A stretch of 50,450 nt of DNA from the NCBI GenBank assembly GCA_964460035.1, contig CAYWPG010000030.1, positions 1 through 50,450 on the forward strand, read 5' to 3'. Below are positions 41,881 through 49,717 of this stretch, one piece after another. Below the pieces are notes generated by a model. That model saw nothing but the letters and a program-made list of their open reading frames with translations. It made no database searches and was not told the DNA's origin. Position 1 is the stretch's first letter, and each line of letters opens with the position of its first letter. Made by a program: the position numbers and the translations under genes. Source of the DNA: CAYWPG01 sp964460035. GTDB lineage: Bacteria; Pseudomonadota; Gammaproteobacteria; Nitrococcales; AK92.

Positions 41881-43311
41881 GTGCAGATGATTCCAAATTT
41901 CGCTTCTGTCCGCCTGCTGGTTGCCGGCGACGTCATGCTCGACCGCTACTGGTACGGCAGCACCTCACGTATCTCGCCGGAGGCGCCGGTACCGGTAGTC
42001 ACGGTGAACGATATCGAAAACCGTGCCGGCGGGGCCGCCAACGTCGCCCTCGGGCTGGCGGCTCTAGGCGTACAGACGCGGCTCTGCGGCAAGATAGGAA
42101 CCGACGAAGCCGGGGAAGCGCTGGAGCAGCTACTACGGGCCAGCGGCATCGGCTGTGCGCTGGAGCGCAGCGCGCAACGCCCCACCATCACCAAGCTGCG
42201 GGTCATCAGCCATCACCAGCAAATGATCCGGCTGGACTTCGAAGCCGAGGCAGGCCCGGAGGCTGCGCTTAGCCCAGGCGCTTTCGCCACCGAGCTGTCC
42301 CAGGCAGACGCGGTAGTTCTCTCCGATTATGCCAAGGGTGCCCTGCACGAGGTTCAGGAGCTGATCGCGCTGGCTCGCAAGGCCGGCAAACCGGTCTTGG
42401 TCGACCCCAAGCAGCAGGACTTCAGCGTCTATCGCGGCGCCACGCTCATCACGCCGAACCGGGCCGAATTCGAGCGCGCGGCAGGCCGCTGCCGCGACCT
42501 GAATGAACTGGTCGCCAAGGGCCTGGAATTGATCGAGCGCATGGACTGGCAAGCCATGCTGCTCACCCGCGGCGAAGAGGGCATGACGCTGCTGGAGCGG
42601 GGGAAACCCGCTTTGCATATACCCGCTCAAGCGCACGAAGTGTTCGATGTCACCGGCGCGGGAGACACCGTGATCGCAGTGCTCGCGGCAGCCATGGCAG
42701 CAGGCGCGACATTGCCGGATGCCGCTCGGTTGGCGAATGTCGCGGCAGGGATCGTAGTGGGCAAGCTGGGTACGGCGACCGTGAGTCTGGCGGAATTGGA
42801 AGCGGCTTTGCACCCGCCGCAGCCGCGCGAGAGCCGCCAGGGCATCCTGGACGAACCGACACTGCTCAAACAGGTCAAGGCGGCACGCGCTCGCGGGGAG
42901 CGCATCGTCATGACCAACGGCTGCTTCGACATTCTCCATCCAGGCCATATCGCCTACTTGGAGCAAGCCCGGCGGCTGGGCGATCGGTTGATCGTAGCAG
43001 TCAACGATGATGCCTCCGTGCGCCGCTTGAAGGGCGCCCAGCGCCCGATCAATCCGCTGGAGCATCGTATGGCGGTGCTGGCCGGACTAGGGGCCGTGGA
43101 CTGGGTGGTACCGTTTGCCGAAGACACGCCTGCCCGGCTGATCGAACTGGTCGCGCCCGACGTGTTGACCAAAGGCGGCGACTACACGGTAGAGCAGATC
43201 GCCGGCCATAAGAGTGTCTTGGCGCGCGGTGGCGAAGTTCGCATCCTGCCGTTCGTGGAGAACAACTCCACCACCGACATCATTCAGCGCATTCTGGCGC
43301 GCGGCGGCTAG
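41881..43311 (+). CDS. hldE: Bifunctional heptose-7-phosphate kinase / heptose-1-phosphate adenylyltransferase HldE
   Basis: 476 aa (E. coli 477). It makes ADP-glycero-manno-heptose precursors for the LPS inner core. The N-terminal ribokinase-like domain (about 1-320) has VAGDVMLDRYWYG, NRAGGAANVALGLAALG, and the phosphate loop FDVTGAGDTVIA. The C-terminal nucleotidyltransferase domain (about 340-476) starts at IVMTNGCFDILHPGHI, with the HxGH motif, and contains PFAEDTPARLI and TKGGDYTVEQIAG. The start is GTG at 41881, with an ATG at 41887 as an alternative. It is 10 bases after the lpxL-type gene, so they are probably one operon. Confidence 0.97.
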   Translation: MQMIPNFASVRLLVAGDVMLDRYWYGSTSRISPEAPVPVVTVNDIENRAGGAANVALGLAALGVQTRLCGKIGTDEAGEALEQLLRASGIGCALERSAQRPTITKLRVISHHQQMIRLDFEAEAGPEAALSPGAFATELSQADAVVLSDYAKGALHEVQELIALARKAGKPVLVDPKQQDFSVYRGATLITPNRAEFERAAGRCRDLNELVAKGLELIERMDWQAMLLTRGEEGMTLLERGKPALHIPAQAHEVFDVTGAGDTVIAVLAAAMAAGATLPDAARLANVAAGIVVGKLGTATVSLAELEAALHPPQPRESRQGILDEPTLLKQVKAARARGERIVMTNGCFDILHPGHIAYLEQARRLGDRLIVAVNDDASVRRLKGAQRPINPLEHRMAVLAGLGAVDWVVPFAEDTPARLIELVAPDVLTKGGDYTVEQIAGHKSVLARGGEVRILPFVENNSTTDIIQRILARGG

Positions 43312-43322
43312 TCCGCCAGACC

Positions 43323-43418
43323 TTCGCAGCCGCGGTGCGCTCCCACTGGGGGCACTTCCATAGACCGGTGAGGTGAGCCTCTATGCGGGAGCGCCCCCCG
43401 GCCGCGAATCTCTGTGCC
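43323..43418. repeat. REP-like repeat pair in inverted orientation, copy 5
   Basis: Two oppositely oriented units lie just after hldE: minus-strand GTGGGAGCGCACCGC ending GCTGCGAA (43323-43346), and a plus-strand unit at 43378-43418 starting GCCTCTATGCGGGAGCGCC and ending GGCCGCGAATCTCTGTGCC. Inverted pairs of this kind are characteristic of REP/BIME elements. Confidence 0.6.
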
Positions 43419-43503
43419 TAGCCCACCGCCCCCAAGAAAACCCTTTCCCAGTAAACTCGTACAACAGCAGCTGATACCGCCTCTTGCCGGTAGGACGAGT
43501 GGC

Positions 43504-44130
43504 CTAGGAGTGCCGCGCCGGCTCCCACAGCTCGAACCCCTCTTCTTGCAGACGCCTGCGCAGCCGCTCCAGTCCGCGCCCTGCGCCGCGACCCTGACGG
43601 TACCAGTCCACGTGCACCACCGACACCTCCGCCACTATCGTCGGCAAGTCCAGCAACACCGCGAGCGCAAACCGGTGGTTACCATTGGCCACTTTGATGA
43701 GTCGGCCGTCGCGGCCTATGCCAATACCGACTTCATCCGGCGCCGCCCCGGGAACATAGCCGTTGCGCGCCATGTTCTCGGTCAACCCGCGGTATTTGGC
43801 GAGCACCCGCTCCAGCCGCTCTTCGGCCATTACTTCCGCCGTTTTGCCCCCACTCTCGCGACGCCGGACGCGGTAGTATTCCGCGAGCGCCCGCTGGACC
43901 GCCGCAGGCTCCCAGTTCGACTCGACGCCGGCCTTCATAAAGCGCAGGGTCGGGAACTCCGCTACCGGTCCTGCCCGCAAATCCCAGTCTCCGCGCCTTA
44001 CCAGTGGCGGCAGGAATAACTTGGCAGCCGTGTAGCTCAGGCGCTCCCACGGGGTTTGCTGGCTTCTGGCAAAAGCGGCCTGAACCGCCTTAGGTGGTAT
44101 TCGGATCTTCAGGAGATTACCGCTTTTCAT
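43504..44130 (-). CDS. Protein with ParB-like GNHR motif, unknown function, in the LPS region
   Basis: 208-aa protein from MKSGNLLKIRIPPKAVQAAF. The N-terminal half is basic and helical. The C-terminal half contains DEVGIGIGRDGRLIKVANGNHRFALAVLLDLPTIVAEVSVVHVDWY, resembling the ParB/sulfiredoxin-like fold in which a G-x-H-R-x-A-x-A loop binds nucleotide or phosphate. Similar proteins occur in polysaccharide gene clusters, but I know of no established function. The start at 44130 overlaps the end of the heptosyltransferase gene by 14 bases, which indicates coupling. Another ATG at 44178 lies inside the upstream gene and is less likely. Confidence 0.72.
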   Translation of the reverse strand: MKSGNLLKIRIPPKAVQAAFARSQQTPWERLSYTAAKLFLPPLVRRGDWDLRAGPVAEFPTLRFMKAGVESNWEPAAVQRALAEYYRVRRRESGGKTAEVMAEERLERVLAKYRGLTENMARNGYVPGAAPDEVGIGIGRDGRLIKVANGNHRFALAVLLDLPTIVAEVSVVHVDWYRQGRGAGRGLERLRRRLQEEGFELWEPARHS

Positions 44131-45241
44131 CCGCTCGATCGTCCGTTGTACCAACGCCGGGGCCCGAGGCCCCCGCAACCGTTTGCAGGGCGTACAAGCG
44201 GTCCATCACATCATCCACGCTAATGCGCTCCATGACCGTGGGCTCGCGCACGCGTTTGCCCCAAGGAAGCGCCTCCACCGGTTTGCCGAAGGCAGCCTGA
44301 ACGGCCTCGGGGTAACGATTGGCGACCCAGCGCTGGCTCAGGTAAGGCCCTGTTCGCATGGGGTTGGAGCTGGCGTACAAGCCGATCACCGGCGTTCCCA
44401 CAGCCGTGGCCATATGCGCCGGTCCGGAATCGGGCGAAATCAGCACTTCGGCGCGGTCGAGCACGGCTAGCAGTTGCTTGAGCGAGGTCTGCCCGATCAG
44501 GTTGATGGGCGGATGCCGCATCAAGCGGGCAATCTCAGCGCCGTACCAGCGCTCCAGTTCGCTGCCGCCACCGGTCAGGGCCACCTTGTACCCCAACTCC
44601 ATCGCCAGATTGGCGACCGTAGCGTAGCGCTCGGCCGGCCAATTGCGAAAATTGTTTCGCCGCTCGCTGCTGCACGGGCTGATCACCAGCCAGCGGCCGT
44701 CGCCGAGCTGCTCGTCGACATACTGCCGAGCCTCCGGCGGGATGGGAATATCCCAGCGCAGCACTCGCTCGCGGATACCCAGCGCTTCCAGAAACGCGAA
44801 CATCGTGTCCACCTGGTGAACACGTGGTTCGCCGCCGATGCGCGCGTTGGTGAAAAGCCACTGAAAATCCTTGGCGCGGGCACGATCGTAGCCAAGGCGG
44901 ATTGCGGCGGGAATGACGCGGGACAGCAAGCTGGCGCGCAACGCGGCCTGCAGATTCAACAGCACCTCGAAGTGCCGGCCGGCCATCGCTTCGCGCAGCC
45001 GACGGTAAGCGGCTCGGCCTTGTCGCTTGTCGAAGATGATAAACTCCACCCCCGGCAGATCGCCGAGCAAGCCTGCCTCGGTGCGGCCTATGATCCAGGT
45101 CAGCTTGGTCTCCGGCCAGACCGTCTGCAAGGTGCGCACGATAGGCACGACATGGCAGGTATCGCCGATGGCGGAGAGGCGCAATAGGCACAACCGCTCC
45201 GGGGGGTGTGCAAGGGGAAGTCGAGTCCGATGCCGAATCAT
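44117..45241 (-). CDS. Glycosyltransferase family 9, LPS heptosyltransferase-like
   Basis: 374 aa from MIRHRTRLPLAHPPERLCLLRLSAIGD. The GT9 N-terminal motif RLSAIGDTCHVVPIVRTLQ and the donor-site signature LISPDSGPAHMATAVGTPVIGLYASSNPMRTGPY are intact. The enzyme adds a heptose or similar sugar from ADP-heptose to the core on the inner face of the inner membrane; which linkage cannot be told from sequence. The ATG at 45241 is preferred over a TTG at 45256. It overlaps, head to head, the divergent Kdo-kinase gene by 12 bases, and its 3' end overlaps the ParB-like gene. Confidence 0.9.
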   Translation of the reverse strand: MIRHRTRLPLAHPPERLCLLRLSAIGDTCHVVPIVRTLQTVWPETKLTWIIGRTEAGLLGDLPGVEFIIFDKRQGRAAYRRLREAMAGRHFEVLLNLQAALRASLLSRVIPAAIRLGYDRARAKDFQWLFTNARIGGEPRVHQVDTMFAFLEALGIRERVLRWDIPIPPEARQYVDEQLGDGRWLVISPCSSERRNNFRNWPAERYATVANLAMELGYKVALTGGGSELERWYGAEIARLMRHPPINLIGQTSLKQLLAVLDRAEVLISPDSGPAHMATAVGTPVIGLYASSNPMRTGPYLSQRWVANRYPEAVQAAFGKPVEALPWGKRVREPTVMERISVDDVMDRLYALQTVAGASGPGVGTTDDRADEKR

Positions 45242-45949
45242 GAAGTCATCCGCCAAGGAAAGGTCACGACATTATACGACCCATCGCTGCTCTCGCAGAT
45301 CGGCGATTGGCTGTTCGATCCTGCACAGCTCCAAGCGCGCGGACTGCTGGTCGGGAGCAGCAGCGGGCGGCGCAGCGCCTACTTTCTTAAACTGGACGAT
45401 AAGGACTTCGTCTTGCGGCATTTCTGGCGGGGCGGCTTGGTAGGACGCTGGATCCGCGACAGTTATCTATGGACGGGTTTCGCCCGCACCCGACCGGTAC
45501 GCGAATGGCGACTGCTCGGCACGCTCGCAACGCTCGGATTGCCTGTCCCGCGCCCTGCCGCAGTGCGGATCGAACGCAGAGGACTGCTATACCATGCCGA
45601 CCTGATCACAGTACGGCTGCCCGGCACTCGTACGCTGATCGACGTGTTGCAACACGGCGCGCTCTCGCCCACCGACTGGCGGCGCATAGGCGCCGCGCTC
45701 AGGAAACTGCACCGGCACGGCGCTTTCCACTCGGATCTGAACGCGCGCAACATTCTGCTCGACGAGCAACAACGCGTTTACGTTATCGACTGGGATCGCG
45801 GCGCACTCCGTCGCCCGGGCCGCTGGCAGCAGCGCAACCTCGAGCGCTTGTTGCGGTCGCTGCGCAAGGAAGCTGGCCGTGGGCCGCTACACTTCGATGA
45901 CGCCGAGTTTGCGGAGTTAGTGGCGGGCTATGCGGCCGATAGCGTGTAA
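45230..45949 (+). CDS. kdkA: 3-deoxy-D-manno-octulosonic acid kinase (KdkA)
   Basis: 239-aa cytoplasmic kinase that phosphorylates Kdo on lipid A. Family blocks: GKVTTLYDPSLLSQIGDWLFDPAQLQ, KDFVLRHFWRGGLVGRWIRDSYLWTGFARTRPVREW (substrate loop), catalytic HSDLNARNILL (kinase HxDLxxxN) and VIDWDRG (DFD-like metal site). Kdo kinase is typical of organisms with a single phosphorylated Kdo, such as Haemophilus and Vibrio. The start at 45230 (MPNHEVIRQGKV) is preferred to a GTG eight codons earlier. Promoters for this gene and the divergent heptosyltransferase must lie inside the other gene's coding sequence. Confidence 0.9.
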   Translation: MPNHEVIRQGKVTTLYDPSLLSQIGDWLFDPAQLQARGLLVGSSSGRRSAYFLKLDDKDFVLRHFWRGGLVGRWIRDSYLWTGFARTRPVREWRLLGTLATLGLPVPRPAAVRIERRGLLYHADLITVRLPGTRTLIDVLQHGALSPTDWRRIGAALRKLHRHGAFHSDLNARNILLDEQQRVYVIDWDRGALRRPGRWQQRNLERLLRSLRKEAGRGPLHFDDAEFAELVAGYAADSV

Positions 45950-46024
45950 TGTGCGGCACCACTTCCTTGGGCGGAACCGCTATCATCTGTTAGCTTTGCG
46001 CGCAGCTTCCTTTATGCCAACACC

Positions 46025-47164
46025 ATGACTCGCATCGACGCTACTGATCCGAACAAAGTCGCGATACTGATCTCGTTCTCCGGCGACGGCGGCGTCGAGA
46101 AGATGATCTGCAATCTGGCGCAGGGCTTCTTGGATGCGGGCTATCAGGTCGACTTCATTCTCATCAAGGCGCGCGGACGTCACCTGGACCGTATTCCCGC
46201 CGCCGCCAATCTCATCAAGCTCAATGCCAGGACCTCGCTGCTCGGGCTGCCCGGCTTGGTGAAGTATATGCGCACCGAACGGCCCGCCGCGATGCTGGTC
46301 GCCAAAGACCGCGCGGGCCGCATGGCACTGCTCGCCCGCCGTATTGCCAAAGTCCCCACCCGCATCGTCATTCGATTGGGGATGCACTTGTCCGCATCGC
46401 TAGAGGGCAAGAGCCGGTTGCAGAAATGGCTGCGCTACTATCCGATCCGGCGGCTTTATCCGTGGGCCGACGGCATCGTCGGCGTCGCCGAGGGCGTGGC
46501 CGACGACATCAGGGCCATCGCGCGGCTGCCGGCAGAGAAAGTGCACGTACTGCCCAACCCGACCGTAACGCCGGAACTGCATGAGCTGGCCGCAATGCCG
46601 CTGGCCGACGACTGGTTCCTGGCGCCGGAGGTCAAACGAATTCTTGCCGTTGGGCGCCTGACGCCGCAAAAGGGTTTTCCGACCTTGCTGCAGGCCTTCG
46701 CCGAGCTGCGCCAGAGCATGCCATGCCGCCTGCTGATTCTGGGCGAGGGCGCGCAGCGCGGTGAGCTGGAGGCGCTGATTCGCCGGCTCGGCCTGGAGGA
46801 GTCGGTCCGCATGCCCGGCTTCGACTCCAATCCGTACCGCTACATGAGCAGGGCGGATCTTTTCGTACTGTCGTCGTTTTTCGAGGGCTCGCCCAATGTC
46901 TTGAAAGAGGCGCTCGCGCTGGGCACACCGTGCGTCGCCTCGGACTGCCAGAGCGGGCCGCGGGAAATTCTCCAGGATGGGCGCTTCGGCCGCTTGGTTC
47001 CCGTGGGCGATGCTGCCGCCCTGGCACAGGCCATGGCCGAGACCCTGGTCTCGCCGCCCGATCGGCACTCACTGCCGGAGGCGGTCGCCGGTTATACCTT
47101 GGCCGCCAGCAGCCGAGCTTATTTGAACGTACTTGGCTTGCCGCCTACAGCAGCCACCATATGA
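46025..47164 (+). CDS. Glycosyltransferase family 4 (GT-B)
   Basis: 379-aa retaining glycosyltransferase. The N-terminal domain starts VAILISFSGDGGVEKMICNLAQGFLDAGYQVDFILI, with the G-x-G-V-E loop of GT4. The donor-binding domain contains RILAVGRLTPQKGFPTLLQAFAEL, LLILGEGAQRGELEALIRRLGL, and the E-x7-E motif in SFFEGSPNVLKEALALGTPCVASDC. The acceptor and sugar are unknown; its place after kdkA suggests the LPS core or an attached glycan. It ends 10 bases before the first sulfotransferase. Confidence 0.93.
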   Translation: MTRIDATDPNKVAILISFSGDGGVEKMICNLAQGFLDAGYQVDFILIKARGRHLDRIPAAANLIKLNARTSLLGLPGLVKYMRTERPAAMLVAKDRAGRMALLARRIAKVPTRIVIRLGMHLSASLEGKSRLQKWLRYYPIRRLYPWADGIVGVAEGVADDIRAIARLPAEKVHVLPNPTVTPELHELAAMPLADDWFLAPEVKRILAVGRLTPQKGFPTLLQAFAELRQSMPCRLLILGEGAQRGELEALIRRLGLEESVRMPGFDSNPYRYMSRADLFVLSSFFEGSPNVLKEALALGTPCVASDCQSGPREILQDGRFGRLVPVGDAAALAQAMAETLVSPPDRHSLPEAVAGYTLAASSRAYLNVLGLPPTAATI

Positions 47165-47174
47165 GCAAACACGT

Positions 47175-47831
47175 ATGCTGATTTCGTACTCGCACAATTT
47201 TCTGTTCGTTCACATTGCCAAGACCGGAGGCACCAGCGTGCGTGCAGCGCTACGCAAGTATCGTGGCGCACCTCGCTACGCGATCCCGCTGTTCCTGACC
47301 AGCATGTTCAGCCAGATGACCCGGCCGCGTCATAAGCTGGGGGTCAAATTCCCCCGCCATGCCAAGGCCATCGCAGCCAAAGAAATGCTGCCGGCGCCTA
47401 TCTTCAATCAGCTCTTCAAGTTCGCGATCGTGCGCAACCCCTGGGACCTGCAGGTAAGCTCGTATCACCACATCCGGCGCGAAAAGCCGGAAGTGCTCGC
47501 CGGTGTGAACAGCTTCGAGGAATTCCTGCGGCTCAAATTCGACCCGAACCGGGAATACAACTACATGCTCGATATCTCGGCCGAGCGTCAATGGGAGTAC
47601 CTGGTCGACCTGAATGGCAACACCATCGTCGATTTCATCGGCCGTTACGAAAACCTCGAGCAGGACTTCCGCACCATCTGCGATCGTATCGGAATCCCCG
47701 CACCGCCGCTGCCGCACGAACGCAAGGCGACCGACCGTCGCGATTACCGCGAGTATTACAACGACGAGACGCGCGCCATGGTCGCCGAGCATTATCGACG
47801 GGATATCGAGCTGTTAGGCTACTCGTTCTAG
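47175..47831 (+). CDS. Sulfotransferase family protein (Sulfotransfer_2-like)
   Basis: 218-aa protein. The 5'-phosphosulfate-binding P-loop is HIAKTGGTSVRAAL (about 13-26) near the N-terminus and the 3'-phosphate-binding motif is FAIVRNPWDLQVSSYHH (about 84-100). This puts it among PAPS-dependent sulfotransferases that modify sugars. The start at 47175 (MLISYSHNFLFVHIAKTGGTS) is standard. Together with the following gene and the right-edge gene it suggests that the surface glycan of this strain is sulfated. No membrane segment is evident. Confidence 0.86.
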   Translation: MLISYSHNFLFVHIAKTGGTSVRAALRKYRGAPRYAIPLFLTSMFSQMTRPRHKLGVKFPRHAKAIAAKEMLPAPIFNQLFKFAIVRNPWDLQVSSYHHIRREKPEVLAGVNSFEEFLRLKFDPNREYNYMLDISAERQWEYLVDLNGNTIVDFIGRYENLEQDFRTICDRIGIPAPPLPHERKATDRRDYREYYNDETRAMVAEHYRRDIELLGYSF

Positions 47832-48029
47832 CCAAAGCGGGTCATCGGCAAGATGTAGAAACGCTAGTTGTAACCGCACCGTACTCGCGCCGGTGGGTAT
47901 CTCCGCTTAGCGAAATTCCCCCTTGCCAGCGGCTCACGCGCTAGTAGCTGCCGGGCAATTCGTGCCAGGACGCACGCCACCCATCGGGTCCGCACCATCC
48001 TGAGTGCGCTGTTCCACAGGAGAAACACC

Positions 48030-49130
48030 TTGGTTGATAAGACCGAACCGCTGGTGCGTGGCTGCGCACCCGACCTCTGCATCCATATTGGCTTCCCCAA
48101 GACAGCGACCACCACGCTGCAGCGAGCCCTGTTCGCGTCCTCGAACGACGTTGTTTATCTTGGCAAGTCCTCCTCCTCGCCTGAGGGGAACCGTATTGCC
48201 GACTTGATTACGGAGAAGCTCCTGTGGGAGTCGAGCCTGAGCTGGGAGAGACAAGGCGCTGATTTGCAGCGCAGAATCCTGAGCTGCGCCCGCTCGCTGC
48301 CGAATTACCAGCCCGGCCGGACCATCCTGCTCTCCGATGAGAACATCCTCAACGCGGTATTCGGCGCTCTACAAGTCGCCAGCCGATTCCAGCAAGGCCG
48401 GCCGGTAAGCGTCGGCATGGACACCTTAGCGCTGCGTCTCGGGGCCTTGGCGAACTACTGCTGGACCGGTGGGAAGGTGCGCGTGCTCATCAGCGTTCGC
48501 CGCCAAGACCAATTCCTCGGCTCATTCTTTGCTCAAACCCTGCTCTGGAGGCGCAGGCTAGGACTGCACACCCTGGAGAGCTTCGTCGAGAGAGTCATAG
48601 ACTCCGACTACTTCGCAATGGGCGGCTACAGTCTCGAGTACGACGCGCTGGTCGAAACGCTGGAGAGCCATCTGGGGAAGGGCGCGGTGGAGATACTGGT
48701 GTACGAAGATATCGCAGCTGCACCGGAAGCTTTCTCAGCATCGCTATGGCGAGCCACCGGCATACAAAAGGACGACACCGCGAACGTCATGGCTAGCGTT
48801 CGATTCAAGGATCGCGCCCGCGGTGCATCGACATGGGAAACGAAAAGGTACGCGAGCAACAATCGGGTACGGAACGGCCTCGAAGCCCTTCGCTGCTGGA
48901 CCATGGGCGAGCCGAACCCCGCACGCGTAGCGATGCCTCCCTCGCTCTCTCGCGTAATCCTGGAACGGTATCGCGAAAGCAATCGCCGGCTTGCTGCCAG
49001 ACTAGGAAGAGATCTTTCTATTTACGGTTATATGGAGGAGGCCCGGGAGTTGACGAACAGCCCGCCATCTCCCGAAGCCCTACGCGCTACATTCCGGGCG
49101 CCAGACCCAGCACACGAAGGTATTCCATAG
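48030..49130 (+). CDS. Sulfotransferase-like protein
   Basis: 366-aa protein starting with TTG, with AGGAG 8 bases upstream. The P-loop is CIHIGFPKTATTTLQRALF (about 17-35); the 3'-phosphate-binding region is VRVLISVRRQDQFLGSFFAQ, and YEDIAAAPEAF is seen later. It belongs to the deep-branching sulfotransferases found in surface-polysaccharide clusters. It is separated from the previous sulfotransferase gene by 198 bases with no gene. The substrate is unknown. Confidence 0.8.
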   Translation: MVDKTEPLVRGCAPDLCIHIGFPKTATTTLQRALFASSNDVVYLGKSSSSPEGNRIADLITEKLLWESSLSWERQGADLQRRILSCARSLPNYQPGRTILLSDENILNAVFGALQVASRFQQGRPVSVGMDTLALRLGALANYCWTGGKVRVLISVRRQDQFLGSFFAQTLLWRRRLGLHTLESFVERVIDSDYFAMGGYSLEYDALVETLESHLGKGAVEILVYEDIAAAPEAFSASLWRATGIQKDDTANVMASVRFKDRARGASTWETKRYASNNRVRNGLEALRCWTMGEPNPARVAMPPSLSRVILERYRESNRRLAARLGRDLSIYGYMEEARELTNSPPSPEALRATFRAPDPAHEGIP

Positions 49131-49717
49131 CGACGGCTCTGCTCTCGAAGCGGGCAAGCCTCACTTGGACAATCAGTGGATACCACCGACCGATACACTG
49201 AACGATCTCGTGGCTCTTCCATCCAGATGAAGTCTGGGCTTACGGAAGAGCCACGACGAAGTTGGTGATGGGATCTACTATGTTGCGCCCCCTAAATTAG
49301 GCCCTGCGGGTATATTGGAATATGCCGGTTAGCGCGCTAGGTGAGTACACCGCCAAAGCTCTAGCCTCGGTGGGTGTAATCTCGAGGGGTCCGAAGAAGT
49401 TCCCGGGAGCGTATCTAAGCTGCGGTTCGCAGCGGCCTCCGAGGTCTCCAGCACCACCGCCCGTTTCCGACAACTCCAGAAGCTTACCAGGCGGCGCAGC
49501 GGACCTTGCGACGGCCGATTCTGTTCAAGCCATTCCCTGGCACTCGCTATATGGATACTGGCCGGCGCATAACCCTCCTTGTCAACCGCAACCAGTGAAC
49601 GACACCAAGAAACGTCGGTAGGGACTCGAATCCAGGTCTCTGCGATCCTGAAACAGGCCAAACAAACACCGCATGTCGAAGTGGCCGGTTACCGCGTTAC
49701 GCTAGCGGTGCGCCGTG
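49131..49717. other. Intergenic region between two sulfotransferase genes
   Basis: 587 bases. Apart from the hairpin at 49208-49256 and a near-palindrome GGTATATT-GG-AATATGCC (49309-49326), I see no structure. The open frames here have compositions unlike proteins and no recognisable motif. The region is less coding-like than any other in this part of the window and may be a remnant of a lost gene or mobile element. Confidence 0.45.
49208..49256. repeat. Long inverted repeat with nested stem (possible IS-end or MITE-like remnant)
   Basis: Perfect 13-bp arms TCGTGGCTCTTCC (49208-49220) and GGAAGAGCCACGA (49244-49256) enclose a 23-base loop that itself folds (CCAGA / TCTGG). The arm sequence GGCTCTTCC resembles the terminal inverted repeats of ISL3-family insertion sequences. 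There is no T-run, so it is not a normal terminator. The two arms are too close to hold a transposase. Confidence 0.45.

Noticed and set aside
49615..49650. tRNA-like T-arm sequence (GGGACTCGAATCC)
   Set aside because: Lacks the TTC of the T-loop, and no acceptor stem or anticodon arm can be formed.
49329..49661. 110-codon minus-strand frame between sulfotransferase genes
   Set aside because: No motif and no supporting context; could be a degraded gene, but nothing shows it.
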